DNA of 64,000 nt from Eucommia ulmoides (GCA_016647705.1 CM028335.1:38384712-38448711), one strand, 5' to 3'; shown: positions 36,441-47,348, numbered from the stretch's first letter. Translations and numbers: made by a program. The notes: generated by a model from the sequence alone, not told the origin.

Positions 36441-38613
36441 TGTTGAATCCAAGGTTTTGATAAACAATTAAGTATTGATGTTTTTACTGGAACTAATGAT
36501 TTTATCAAGTGTTTCAGATTTACAAGTTCTATGTATGTGATCAAGAAGATGACCTCAGGAACAAAACTAAAAGGGTGCAATACGGACGCAATGAAGATGT
36601 GAAGAGTTTTGAAGACATTAAATAAAATAGGTCAAAATAACTCTCTACTTATATACTCTTAATACAACCCGAATTAGGATCACACACAACATGGGATATT
36701 GTATGTGCTCCTTATGTGAAATGAAACTGATAATTGACCTAATTGGAAAACATGTTTTAAAGTAGAAAAAAAAATGTATTTTTGTTTTAATTCTATCAAC
36801 CGAGAAAAGTAATTGGTCAACCGATTCAAGCAGTGAGTTTTGGAGTTGAAATAAGGTGGTACTGGTCCAGTCGATCAATCGAATTGAATTGGTCGGTGAA
36901 TCATTTGAATAGTAGCTTAATTAGCAAAGAAAATGAGTATACTGATCCAATCGGTCAACCAAATGAAAATGGTTAGTCAACCGTTTGAGTCAGTAGGTAA
37001 ATTAAAGGGAAATTGTATCATTCTGATCCAGTCGGTTAACCAATTGGAGGCAGTCGGTCAACCGACTTGCCTAAAGGCAAGGATAGGATTTGGTTTTGGA
37101 TAGGTAAGTCAACCGGCTTGTAGGACTCGGTCAACCAGCTGAATCAGTTGGAAAGTCAAGATATTTGTCCTCTTGGTAAAAAATAATGCATTTTTATGAT
37201 TCCAAGAGAGGGATTTGGGGGATTTGAACTTATTTAAGACATTGAAAACCTATATCATCATCCTTATTTATTTGGTCCATGTACTTAAAGATTCTCTTAA
37301 TTTAAATGGATTAATACTTCATATCTTTGTAGTTTTAAATTGAGAATAGTTTTATGTGTTTATTTGAGAGTATTAAAAGTTATTTTTTAAGTGAAATACT
37401 CCTAAATTTAAAGATTATCATATATGGGGTCTAAGAGTGTATTTTAGAGGCATATATTTGAGAAACTAACCGTTAGAGGGCTTGATATTTGTCTATTGAT
37501 ATAGACCTGCGGGAATAGAGATCAACATATCAGTAATAAACAGTTTGTGTCATTCTAAGAGTAATATTTACACTGAGATTTCAGTGAGAGATTTGTTCTA
37601 AATTCTTGATCTAAAACACTTATGGTTTGGCATCACCAACTTGTGTTTTATTGATGTTCCATCATTATCTTCAGTGTTTCCCTGTGAGATCTTTCCAACT
37701 TTGCTATTGAATTTGAAGTTGTATTTTTTATTGATTGCTTAGTATAAGATTGTTTAGATAATCATTTTAAACATAAAAGCCTTAAAAAATATTTTTAAAT
37801 GATTTTATTTGATTATCTGATTACGTGCTTAAATTGTGTTACCCATATTATTTATTAATCAAATTTTATTTACCTGACATTGTATCTGTCATGTAGTAAT
37901 TATTCAGAATAGTAATTGAGTATATTTGTATTGAGGTGGTAGAAGCTCCTTGTGGGAAGAAACTTACATTTTTAATTTTTTTTTTATTTTTTTGTATTTG
38001 TGAGTTCGAGTGGGTTAAACATTTTTGGGACGGTGTCTAGTTAGGGTAGTTCGGTTTCAATCTTTGTCCTAACAAAAGGTTAGATTATTCTTTTCCATTA
38101 AAAAGAATTAAGTTTTGATTCTTCCTATAATTGAATTGTGTTTTGAGTGAATTGTAAAATTTCATCCTTCCCTATAAAAAGGATAAGTGAGAGATTGTTA
38201 GGTTAATCTTTAGCCTGGTAAAAAGATAGGGTTCATCATTGACCTGGTAAAAGTGTAATTTGTAAAGGTTGATTCTGTACCTATAAAAGAATCATCGTAA
38301 GGGTTTAGTTCCTACCTGGTAAAGGGATCAAAAGGGTTTAGTGGATTGCGAATCTCCGTAGAGCTCAGGGGCCTAGACGTCGGCAAGACTAGCTTGATCG
38401 AACCAGGATATATTGTTGTGTATTGCATTATTTATTTCATTATAATGTGTTTGGGTATGCATTTAGTATTAAATATATATCTGCAGTGTGGGTGAGATAA
38501 TAATTGATTTAAGGAAATTGATTATTTGATATTAAGTGTTTAAAGGAATTAATTGTTTAAATTTTCCAACTGCCCAATTCATCCCCCCTCTTGGCTAGCT
38601 CTTTTGGCCAACA
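36441..38613 (+). mobile_element. Sirevirus LTR shared by two internal regions
   Basis: 2173 bp, start TGTTGAATCC, end GGCCAACA. The U3 motif cluster is at 36788-37145 with about ten GGTCAACC-type sites, a TATA-like TATAGACC at about 37499, the stem-loop array at 38046-38338 and the GCGAATCTCCGTAGAGCT block near 38347. It is preceded by a 3' end with polypurine tract (36427-36440) and followed by a primer-binding site and gag. Confidence 0.85.
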
Positions 38614-38632
38614 ATTGGCACCAGAGTTGGTT
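38614..38632 (+). other. Primer-binding site of Sirevirus element
   Basis: ATTGGCACCAGAGTTGG directly follows the LTR. Its position and the TGGxACCAGAG pattern resemble the initiator-methionine tRNA primer site TGGTATCAGAG usual in copia elements. Confidence 0.65.
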
Positions 38633-38671
38633 TTTGCTCATTAAGCTTAACATACTAACTAAACACGATCA

Positions 38672-39463
38672 CATGGAGTTCACTGATATTGATATTGTAT
38701 GGGAATCTTCTGCTTATGTTGATACTATTAGAAAATCTCCTACTTCCTCTGATAATCAGGGTTCTGTTAGTGAGGATAATAAACTTTGTGATAATAAGAC
38801 TGCAGATAAGGCTATTGAGATGTTGATTGCCCTTAATTATATTTTTGGAAAAGAAAATTTGAAACTTGGTCAAAAGATTGCAATTCTTGAAAATAAAAAT
38901 TTTAGTACCACTAAATCTCTTATGAAGAATAATTTAGACAATTATTTTGAAACTGCTGAATTTTTAAATGTTTTATTTGAAATTGGTAAGTTGCTTGAAA
39001 AAAAATCAATTCTCTTAAAGAAGAGAACGAAGTTTTTGAAAAATAATATCTATGATTTTCAACAAAATAATTTTAAAAAGAAAAATATTGAAACCTTAAA
39101 TGAGACCTTGAATATTGAGTTGGATAATGCAAGGTGTAAGCTTGATAGAGCTCATTCATCGCATTGAAAATGATTGTCAAATTCTTAAGAATGATTTTAA
39201 ATTTATGTATAAGAAGAATTTGGTCTACAGGTGAACGCTAGGTCATTGGAGCGATTAGCTTAACGAAGCAGTGGATAAATTCAAGGATATTGAGCGAACT
39301 AAACTTGTTGAAAATCCAATAGTTGCTAAAGTAGCTCCTCAATATCACATCAATATCATGCTCTCGTATAGAATAATGATTATTTGAAGAAACGTGCTAA
39401 CAATGCTAGATATTTTTATTGTGGGAAGCATGGTCACTTGCAGAAAATGTGTTATTTATTATA
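38672..39463 (+). pseudogene. Sirevirus gag, left part (fossil)
   Basis: It starts MEFTDIDIVWESSAYVD. The coiled-coil-rich central part (IYDFQQNNFKKKNIETLNE) matches the minus-strand gag at 11302-11508, followed by a zinc-knuckle segment (CGKHGHLQKMC pattern, about 39415-39450). The Helitron at 39464 interrupts the region; gag-like tail sequence resumes after 42192. Confidence 0.7.
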
Positions 39464-39475
39464 CTAGTTATATCC

Positions 39476-39491
39476 CGTGCCTAAAGGCACG
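39476..39491 (-). terminator. Helitron 3' terminal hairpin
   Basis: A perfect 6-bp stem CGTGCC/GGCACG with a 4-base loop lies eight bases from the CTAG end. This is the Helitron transposition terminator structure, not a transcription terminator. Confidence 0.85.
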
Positions 39492-40154
39492 AATGTAATT
39501 CGTTGAAATACAATTTTAAATTTGTATTATAAATTTATTACACCAAAAAAATCTTAAAACACAATACTAAAACTAATTTCATTGTCAGGCGGACACTAAA
39601 ACTTACATTGTATTTATGTGTTTTTAGTAAATTCTCCTCATCACATTTATAAATAAATATTTGAAGAGACACAAATTCCAAATATTGTTGAAAGATCCAT
39701 TCTGTTGGGAGCTCGTCGGCCTTATTTGTCCAATTAAACCACCACATTTAGATAGAAACTTCTATGCAGAGACGAATTCATGCTTCAAACACCTTCGGAG
39801 TTGAGACAACAGTACATATCATGCTAAATCCGCACCATCCTCCATTAGAAGACAAATCAATAAAAAATATATGTAAAATACTTTATAACAGTAAGCTTTG
39901 TTTGGTGGACCTATAAAATTTAGAAATAATAATAAATAATGATAACAATTCTGTAAGAATCTGATCACCAATTTGTTCACCCTGATAAATAATAAGTACG
40001 GGTGGGTAGGAACTTGGATTACATTCTCATGCTATCTATATAAAAGTAGAGGGGAGGGGGGGGGGAGGAGAAATCACTTAGGTTAAGCAATAATTGGTTG
40101 CGAGACTTCGAATTCGGTGCTACCAAACACCGCTTCACCATCAAATTTTACGCA

Positions 40155-40347
40155 CAAACCTCAAATGCCTTGAAGATTGGAGAAGGCGAGAGGCGAAGTG
40201 GTGCCAACCCACCCTGATCTAGCGACAATTTCGGAAGCTCCGTCAGTATCTGAACCACTTCATGCATCATCGACTGTTCCACCGCCTATTCTTAGACACA
40301 AAACATGGCCACATAGAAAACATGCATTACTTCTTGTATGTATCATC
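40155..40347 (-). pseudogene. Captured fragment of BAM1/CLV1-class LRR receptor kinase
   Basis: The minus-strand frame reads VMHVFYVAMFCV, then AVEQSMMHEVVQILTELPKL, then SLDQGG..PSPIFKAFE. This corresponds to the last helix of the kinase domain and start of the C-terminal tail of BAM1-type receptor kinases (family pattern HVFYVAMLCVEEQAVERP, then TMREVVQILTE). Two in-frame stops (TAA, TAG) fall at the EEQ positions and the invariant RPTMRE has become QSMMHE, so this is a decayed host-gene fragment of about 60 codons. It lies in the same orientation as the Helitron. The upstream kinase domain is not visible; sequence beyond 40347 no longer matches. Confidence 0.8.
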
Positions 40348-40699
40348 TTTTTCATGTAAAAGAGGAAAATAAGCAATATAATTGATTAAAAAAACTTACA
40401 TATCCAATCCTGAAACTCTTAATCAAAGAAATTGTTCAATTAATATGATGATTTACAATAGCAAACTTCGCAAATTATATTTTAACAGAACAAAAAATTA
40501 TACTAAAATGATTTTTCATTTCTCAAGAAGAAAACAAATTATCGAATCATCACTCAAATGTGTTCTAATGGCATAGGAAAGGGTGTTTCTAGGAAAAATT
40601 AATAATGTTTTTGGTCTATTCTCAGTAATTGGAACAAACATAAACTAAGAACATAAACAGAAATTATAGAAATAATACAATCGTGTTTATTTTCTAAAT

Positions 40700-40830
40700 A
40701 CACAATATTCAAGGATTTAACAATCAACCTCATTGAACATTGTGCAAAATCACAGTAGCGGGCGTAAGTACAGGCCTCGAGTGTGAGTTGCAGATATTCT
40801 AGCGATCGACCTTTGATATCCACGGATGAC
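40700..40830 (-). pseudogene. Exon-like segment in Helitron
   Basis: On the minus strand a good acceptor (TGATTTGCAG, ending at 40831) is followed by an open segment reading SSVDIKGRSLEYLQLTLEA then CTYARYCDFAQCSMRLIVKS. Its base composition is richer in G and C than the surroundings. I do not recognise the protein. It may belong with the donor at 41501 to one captured gene piece. Confidence 0.4.
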
Positions 40831-41500
40831 CTGCAAATCATATTCAAATCATATTGTAAGAAACTCCAATCAAATTCCTACACCAAAAACACTAATGAAA
40901 CAAAATCAAAGGAAAAAAACCTAAATTTAATTGATTAATAAACACAATAAAAAATATGAAAGTAGATTCAAAATGGCGGGAGATAGATCAAATCAATATT
41001 TTGGTTCTGTTCCCAGATGTTTAGAACATAAAACTACTATGAACAATAAACAATAAACAAACAGACCTAAAATAGACTCAAAATCTGAAACTATGAACCA
41101 ACCGACCCAAACCACTATGCACATACAAACGTTAATTAAAACATTCTATGAACAATGAAAATCAGAATCAAAGATTTTCTAAGAACCAACACCAACGAAA
41201 AACACCATGAAACACCAACCCTAATTAGGGAACTTGCACCTAAATTCAAAAAAACAAACAGTTATAGAACAAAATTAGAATCAGAACAATTACTATGAAC
41301 AAACAGACCCAAAACAGTAATTAGAATCAGAACACTGTGAACAAGCAGACCCAAAATACTATTAACAAACCTTAAATTTATGATATAAACTACTTTAATA
41401 ACAACAATACAAACCTTAAATTTAATAAAAATAATCATGAATTTAATCAAATACAGCGGTGGTGTGCATATAGAAGAAGATTGGGGACTGAGAGACTCAC

Positions 41501-41900
41501 CTGTGTGTCTTGGAACGGAGAGAGAAGAGGCTCATACTATTGGTCCTCGTATTAGGATCTGGCTAAATCGGACCTCAATCAGGCCATGGATGGCAGTCGG
41601 TTGGCAAATCTTGACCGTCGATGCTGCGACCTCTACATTCGTCAGTCGTCATCGATCTTAACCTCACTAGAAGGGGTTGTGCAGAGAGAGAACCAGAGAG
41701 AGATGGGGGAGAAAATAGGTTCCATTAGCGTGAAGATATGGGGATTTAAACCAATTGAATGTTATCATGGAGGTGGATGAGGGATTGAAATAAGATCGTG
41801 TGAAGGGATTGATCGATAAAGGTTGGAGGATGGGAGGAAACGGCAAAACTTGGAGGTGAGTTCGTGGGAGGTGGGTGTGAAATGAAGGAGATGGGTTCAT
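41501..41900 (-). pseudogene. Leader/first-exon-like segment in Helitron
   Basis: The minus strand has a C/T-rich leader-like stretch (CTCTCTCTGG near 41695) and an open frame at 41667-41900. It ends with a strong donor CACACAG/GTGAGT (exon end 41501). This looks like the 5' end of a captured plant gene in Helitron orientation. Product unknown. Confidence 0.4.
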
Positions 41901-42192
41901 GGAAAATGAACGGAGAGGTTAGAGATGTAAAATAAGAGGAGGAATGGAGGTTAGGGCTGATCTGGCTGATCGTTGGGGAGGAGTAGGGCTGATGGTGAAA
42001 AATTAGAAAGAAAGAAAAATGAAATGAGGCAGGTTCAAACCCTAGTCCTCACACCATTCGTCCACCGATTTAGCCACATGACCTACTAAAGAAGTGGTAT
42101 TTAATTTGATTGCAATCGTTCATTTCGTGAGATTCATTCTGGACCATTAAGATGTCCCAGTCAGCAAAACCAGTCCTGATTTATTATATAGA

Positions 42193-42770
42193 TGTTTACC
42201 CAATCAGATCCAGAAATAACTAGATACCAAGGAGAGAAAAAAATTATGCTTGTAGAAAGAAAGACTTAATTAATCAAGAAGGTACAACGAATATTACCTG
42301 CCAAGAAGGGATTCCAGTTTAGTGCACCAATAAGGATTAATCAAAATTTGCAGAATGGAAAGTTCGAAAAGTAGAGAGTTCAGTACATGAAATCAATTGA
42401 TACTTATCCACAAAGAATGGTAAGAAACCAATATCAGACAAGGACAACGTATAAGGTGTTGACAAAGAAAAATGAGAGAAAATAGCTTAAAGCACCTTAT
42501 AAAGGAAAGAATATCATTATTGAACCAATTTAGAAGAAAGTCGCTGCAAGTAAGGAAAAAATCAAAATAGTAAATCAAACAAAAGGAAAAATGACGGATT
42601 CAAAGGACAATATGCTTGAAATTAAAAATTCACCAAAGGTACACACACCAACTGCTCCCAAGGATGAACAAGGTATGTCAAATTTCTTGAAATTCAAATA
42701 TGTTAATTTTGTTAGGGAGAGCGATGCCTCACATTTTTTAAATTAGTTTATTTATGACATGTGTGAGTCT
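42193..42770 (+). pseudogene. Sirevirus gag tail region (fossil)
   Basis: Lysine-rich coding-like sequence ends with FLKFKYVNFVRESDASHF, comparable to FKFIKFVKEGGIRH at the end of the minus-strand gag (10461-10718). It continues the element on the right of the Helitron. Confidence 0.55.
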
Positions 42771-43090
42771 GTGTGAAAATACTTTAAATAATATGTGTCG
42801 ATCAAAATAAGAGATAAAAATTGAGGTAAATGGATCAAATAGGACAAAGTAGCACTTAAGGACAAAATTTTCCTATCGATCAACTGACAGAAACAAAGCC
42901 TACAAAAATGAAAACTCTACTTTGGTCGGTCAACCAATCAAAAACAGTTGGTCAACTGACTATTACGGGACTAAATTCTCTTTGGGCCTTTATTTCACCC
43001 CTATTTCAATTTCCTTCTTCTTTCCAGATCTACATGAGATCTTAAAATATTGTTTGGAGTAGAAGATTGTGGGCTCTAATCTATAATTTG
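42771..43090 (+). promoter_or_regulatory. U3-like motif cluster before the env-like ORF
   Basis: This internal stretch carries sites otherwise confined to LTR U3: CGATCAACTGAC (42878), TCGGTCAACCAATC (about 42935) and TTGGTCAACTGAC (about 42949). A pyrimidine-rich tract ending TTCTTTCCAG (about 43017-43026) follows, then env-like coding sequence. It may be an internal promoter or a leader with a 3' splice site; neither is shown. Confidence 0.4.
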
Positions 43091-44545
43091 GAAGCAAGAA
43101 TTTCATCAAAATGTTAATCTTTCTTCTCTACTTTAGGGTTTCGGTTGATCTACCATTTAGGCTCATCCTCTTAGATTTTTGGATCTTAAATTGTTTGTTG
43201 AAAATCATTGTTGATAGAAAAGGCCTAGAGGTAGAACAAAACAACCATGCTTGGGAAAACCTAAGTTTGACACCATATACTTTTAAAGTAAAGATGATGA
43301 AGAAAAATACAAAAATAAAATCGAGAGTCGAAAGGTTGTTTGCTCTAAACCCATTAATTTTGCTATCTTCAAAAAGAAAAATATTGATCATGAAAAGTAT
43401 GTCAAGAAGATGGCGTGGACCAACTTTATTACCCAAAGTAATGAGTGGATGTCACATTGGGTAAAGATGTTTTACAATAATCTTATGATTGATGACGGAA
43501 AGTTGAGGTCGTTTGTTAAAGGTGTTGAAATTTAATTGGATATGGAAGATCTTAGGAGACTTTTGAAGTTCAAAAAGAGAGATGTTCATTCTTACAATAC
43601 CACTGTATAGATTGTAGGACATCCTAAGAAAAATGAGATAGCGAATAAATTTAGTTCGGTTTATGGACGAGCAGGGTTATTACCACTTAAACACCATCTC
43701 ATTCATTCGTTAATCACTCATTCTAATGTACCTAGAGGAGGGAGTCATGCGAGCATTAATGAGTTGTATTTATTGAATGAGATTGTCGATGGTAGAAATC
43801 TTGATTTGGCTCATTTCATGTTTGGGCACATAGAATATCAAGGGAAGAAAATAGCAAGAGTACTACCATATGGTGATGCGCTTCAAAAAATCTTTGAACA
43901 TTTCAAAATTAATAGCGATCTGGATGAAAATTCACTTCTCATAATAACCCCAGGATGGTTAAATGTTAACATTTGTCATTTGATGGAGTTTGAGTTCAAA
44001 ATAAATTGATGTGTAAAGAAAATAGGAGAAAATAGAGAGAATGATTGAGGATGTAGAAGAATATAAGAAAGAGTAGAGCACGGATCAGAAAATTGACACG
44101 CTTTGAAATCAGTTTAATGAATTCCAACGATACACTAAGGTGCTTGATTCCAGAGTGTCGGGGATATCTAACGATATAGTAGAAATAAAGGTGTCTGTGG
44201 AAGGCAGATATGGAAAGCTGATTGATATGATGGAAGCTGGGTTTAGAAGAGTCACAAGCAACATGGAACAAATGTTCCTATTCATGCAGAACCAGCAGTA
44301 TAGTAGTCAGCAACAATTTAGTGCTCAACAGCAGTATAGTGGGCAAACTTCTTTTGAGGGACAACAGTCCTTTGCAGGACCTTCAACAGCAGGACCTTCA
44401 GGGGCAGGACCATCCCATCATACTATCTCAAATGCCTTCTAGCTTAGGCATACAACCCAGAGGTCAATACCCACAGCCGCCAGCCACCAGACTATTGGGA
44501 CCATATTATCTGTTCATAGGCAAAGGTCCCCATTAGATGTTATCC
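43091..44545 (+). pseudogene. Env-like ORF of Sirevirus element (fossil)
   Basis: The section at 43764-44009 reads LNEIVDGRNLDLAHFMFGHI, then ARVLPYGDALQKIFEHFKI. This is the pattern of the putative plant transposon domain (Transposase_32-like) found in the extra ORF of SIRE/Maximus elements. The section at 44140-44442 is a helical stretch (DMMEAGFRRVTSNMEQMF) followed by a glutamine/serine/glycine/proline-rich tail. A closely similar tail lies at 35400-35820. Broken at a few places. Confidence 0.65.
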
Positions 44546-45149
44546 ATTATCGTATTTTGTCTATATAATTGAACATGTCTCATCAGAATACTATGGTCTA
44601 TAATAGTTAATTTAGGAATTATGGTCCTTGATCTAGACTTGGTTGGATTAAGTGGTAATTAATCTAATATGGTGAACTATTGTCTAGTTATGATCTTTTA
44701 TGCACTAATTTTTATTTCTTATGATGATCCACATATATCCCAAAATTTAAATTATTGTTATCCTTATTATTAAAAATTATGGTTTTATAATCTTTTAAAG
44801 AAAAGTTTTTATAAGAATATTTATCAAGGGGTATAAAGAATAACTTCATTCCAACCCCACTTTTTGAGATAACAAAGAGGGAGAAGTTGATGTTTAAATG
44901 AGTTAGTTGATGTTTAGGAATTTGTTCGCCTAAGCATTGCATTGATTAAAGGGAGACGTTAATTATTAGGCTTAATGTTAAATATCATTGTTCATTAAAT
45001 TGGGCTTATATTGGATCATTGTTTGCTTACGTTTTCATAACTATGCTTAAATGAGTTTAAATGCCCGTCCTTGGAATTAAGGGGAGTATGGTTACATTTG
45101 TTTTTAAGAAAACATCAAAATTAATTGTCATCATAAAAAAGGGAGAGAT
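44546..45149 (+). other. Sirevirus 3' untranslated region and polypurine tract
   Basis: Conserved with 35820-36440 and with reversed 9123-9420. Notable blocks are GTTAGTTGATGTTTAGGAAT (about 44901) and, just before the LTR, AAAAAGGGAGAGAT (45136-45149). Two further G/A-rich candidate tracts, AAAGAGGGAGAAG (about 44873) and AAAGGGAGACG (about 44948), resemble additional polypurine tracts. Confidence 0.6.
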
Positions 45150-47348
45150 TATTGAATCCAAGATTTTGATGAACAATTAAGTATTTATGTTTTTGGTGGA
45201 ACAAATGATTTTATCAAGTGTTTTAGATTTATAAGTTCCATATATGTGATTAAGAAGAAGACCTCATGAACAAAACATAAAGGGTGCAAATGGACGCAAT
45301 GAAGAACCTTGAAGAAAAATAGGTAAAAACAATTTTCTACTTTGTACTCTTAATGCAATCCGAATTAGGATCACATACACCACTTTAAATGAGTTAATTA
45401 TATGTGTGTCATGGTAAAAAGTGATAAGTTCAAGATCATAAAATGAGATATTGTATGTGCTCCTTAAGTGAAATGAAATTGATAATTAACCTAATTGGAA
45501 AGCTTGTTTTAAAGTACAAAAAGTTGTATTTTTGGGTAATTCGGTCAACTAAGAAATGCAATCAGTCAACCTAATCAAACAATTAGTTTTGAAGTCGAAA
45601 TGAGGTGCTACAGATCCAGTCAGTCAACCAAATTGAATTGGACGGTCAACTGTTTGAAGCAATAGCTTAATTGGCGAAGAAAGTGAGTACACTAATCCAA
45701 TCGGTCAACTAAATGGAAGTGGTCAGTTAACCGTTTGAGTCAGTAGGTAAATTGAAGGAAATTGGATCATTCTGATCCAATCGGTTAACCAATTAGAGGT
45801 AGTCAGTCAACTGACTGGCCTGAAGGCAATAATAGGATTTAGTTTTGGATAGGTCGATCAACTGACTTAGTCAGTTGAAAAATCGAGAGATTTGGTCTTT
45901 TGGTAAAAAACTATCAATTTTTTATGATTCCAAGAGAGGATTTAGGGGATTTTAAGTTAATTAAGATATTGACAACCTATCTATCATCCCTATTGATTTG
46001 GTCTACATATTTAAAGATTCTCTTAATTTAAATGGATTAATACTTTCTATGTCTATAGTTTTAAATTGAGAATAGTTTTTTGGTCTTATTTTAGAGTATC
46101 AAAAGTTATTTTTAAGTGAAAAACTTCATAATTAAAAGGTTATCATAGATGGCGTGTAAGAGTGTATTTTAGAGGCATATATTTTAGAAATTAGCCGTTG
46201 GAGGGCTTGATATTTGTCTATTAATATAGACTTGCAGGAATAGAGATTAACACATAAAAAACAATTAGTTTATGCTATTCTAAGAGTGATATTTACACTG
46301 ACATTTCTGTGAGAGATTTGTTCTAAGCTCTTGATCTAAGACACTTGTGGTTTGGTATCATCGACTTATGTTCTATTACTGTTCTATCATTATCTTTAGT
46401 GTTTCCTAGTAAGATCTTTCTAAGCTTTGCTATTTAATTTGAAGTTGTATTTTTTATTGATTGTTTGGTATAAGATTGTTTAGAAAATCATTTTAAACTT
46501 TAAAGCCTAAAAATCTTCTTTAACCATTTTATTTGATTATCTGATTATGTTCGTAAATTGTGTTATCCATAATATTTATTAATCAGATTTTATTTGCCTC
46601 ACATTGTATCTATCACATAGTTATTATACGGGATATTAATCGAGTATATTTGTATTGAGATGATAGAAGCTCCTGTGGAAAGAAACTTACATTTTTTTGG
46701 TATTTGTGAGTTTGAGTGGATTAAACACATTTGGGATAGTGTCTAGTTAGGGTAGCTAGGTTTTGATCTTTTTCCTATGAAAAAGGTTAGTGTTTGATCT
46801 TTTTCCTGCAAAAATGTTAGGTTATTCATTTCCCTTTAAAAAAAATTAGATTTTGATTCTTCCGGTAATTGAATTATATTTTGAGTAAATTGTAAATGTT
46901 CATCGTTTCATGGGAAAAGGATAAGTGAGAGATTGTTAGGTTTATCATTGGCCTGGTAAAAGATAAGGTTTATTATTGACTAGGGAAAAGCGTAATTTGT
47001 AAAGTTTGATTATGTACCTGTAAAGAATTGTTGTGAGGGTTTGGTTCCTACTTGGTAATGGGATCAAAGGGGTTTAGTGGATTGCAAATCTCCATGGAGC
47101 TTAGGGGACTGGACGTCGGCAAGACTAGCCTAATCGAACCAGGATATATCATTGTGTGTTGCATTGTTTATTTCATTATTTTGTGTTTGGGTGTGCACTT
47201 AGTATTAAGCACATATCCACTGTGGGACTAAGATAATAATTAATTTAGGAAAATTGATTATTTGATATTAAGTGTTTAAAGGAATTAATTGTTTAAATTT
47301 TGTAACTACCCAATTCACCCCCCTTTTGGGTATCTCTTTGGGCCAACA
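45150..47348 (+). mobile_element. 3' LTR of Sirevirus element (fossil)
   Basis: 2199 bp, start TATTGAATCC, end GGCCAACA. The motif cluster is at 45538-45895 and the stem-loop array at 46757-47062, with nine units recognisable. Several hold a CCTG(G)TAA-type loop core between complementary arms, such as CTTTTTC/GAAAAAG at 46768-46785. The CTCCATGGAGCT block, itself a palindrome, lies near 47090. Confidence 0.85.

Larger units (their letters stand above)
39464..42192 (-). mobile_element. Non-autonomous Helitron, 2.73 kb
   Basis: On the minus strand the element begins TCTATATAATAAATCAGG (42192 leftwards). It ends with a hairpin CGTGCC-TTTA-GGCACG (39476-39491), eight bases, then CTAG (39464-39467). 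The base before TC is A and the base after CTAG is T, as expected for Helitron insertion between A and T without duplication. Both flanks are Sirevirus gag-type sequence. No Rep/helicase is visible, so it is non-autonomous. It carries gene-derived sequence: a receptor-kinase fragment (40155-40347) and exon-like pieces with good splice signals (41501, 40830). Confidence 0.85.
36441..47348 (+). mobile_element. Sirevirus element with two LTRs, gag and env-like region (fossil)
   Basis: LTRs are at 36441-38613 and 45150-47348. Recognised parts between them are a primer-binding site, gag, and an env-like ORF with putative plant transposon (Transposase_32-like) and glutamine-rich sections; I do not recognise pol. 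A Helitron sits in gag. The two LTRs differ at roughly 10-15% of positions in a sample I compared by eye, suggesting an insertion several million years old. Broken at multiple places. Confidence 0.8.

Noticed and set aside
42026-42090. A tRNA gene
   Set aside because: Only A- and B-box-like sequences are present; no cloverleaf arms or acceptor stem can be drawn.
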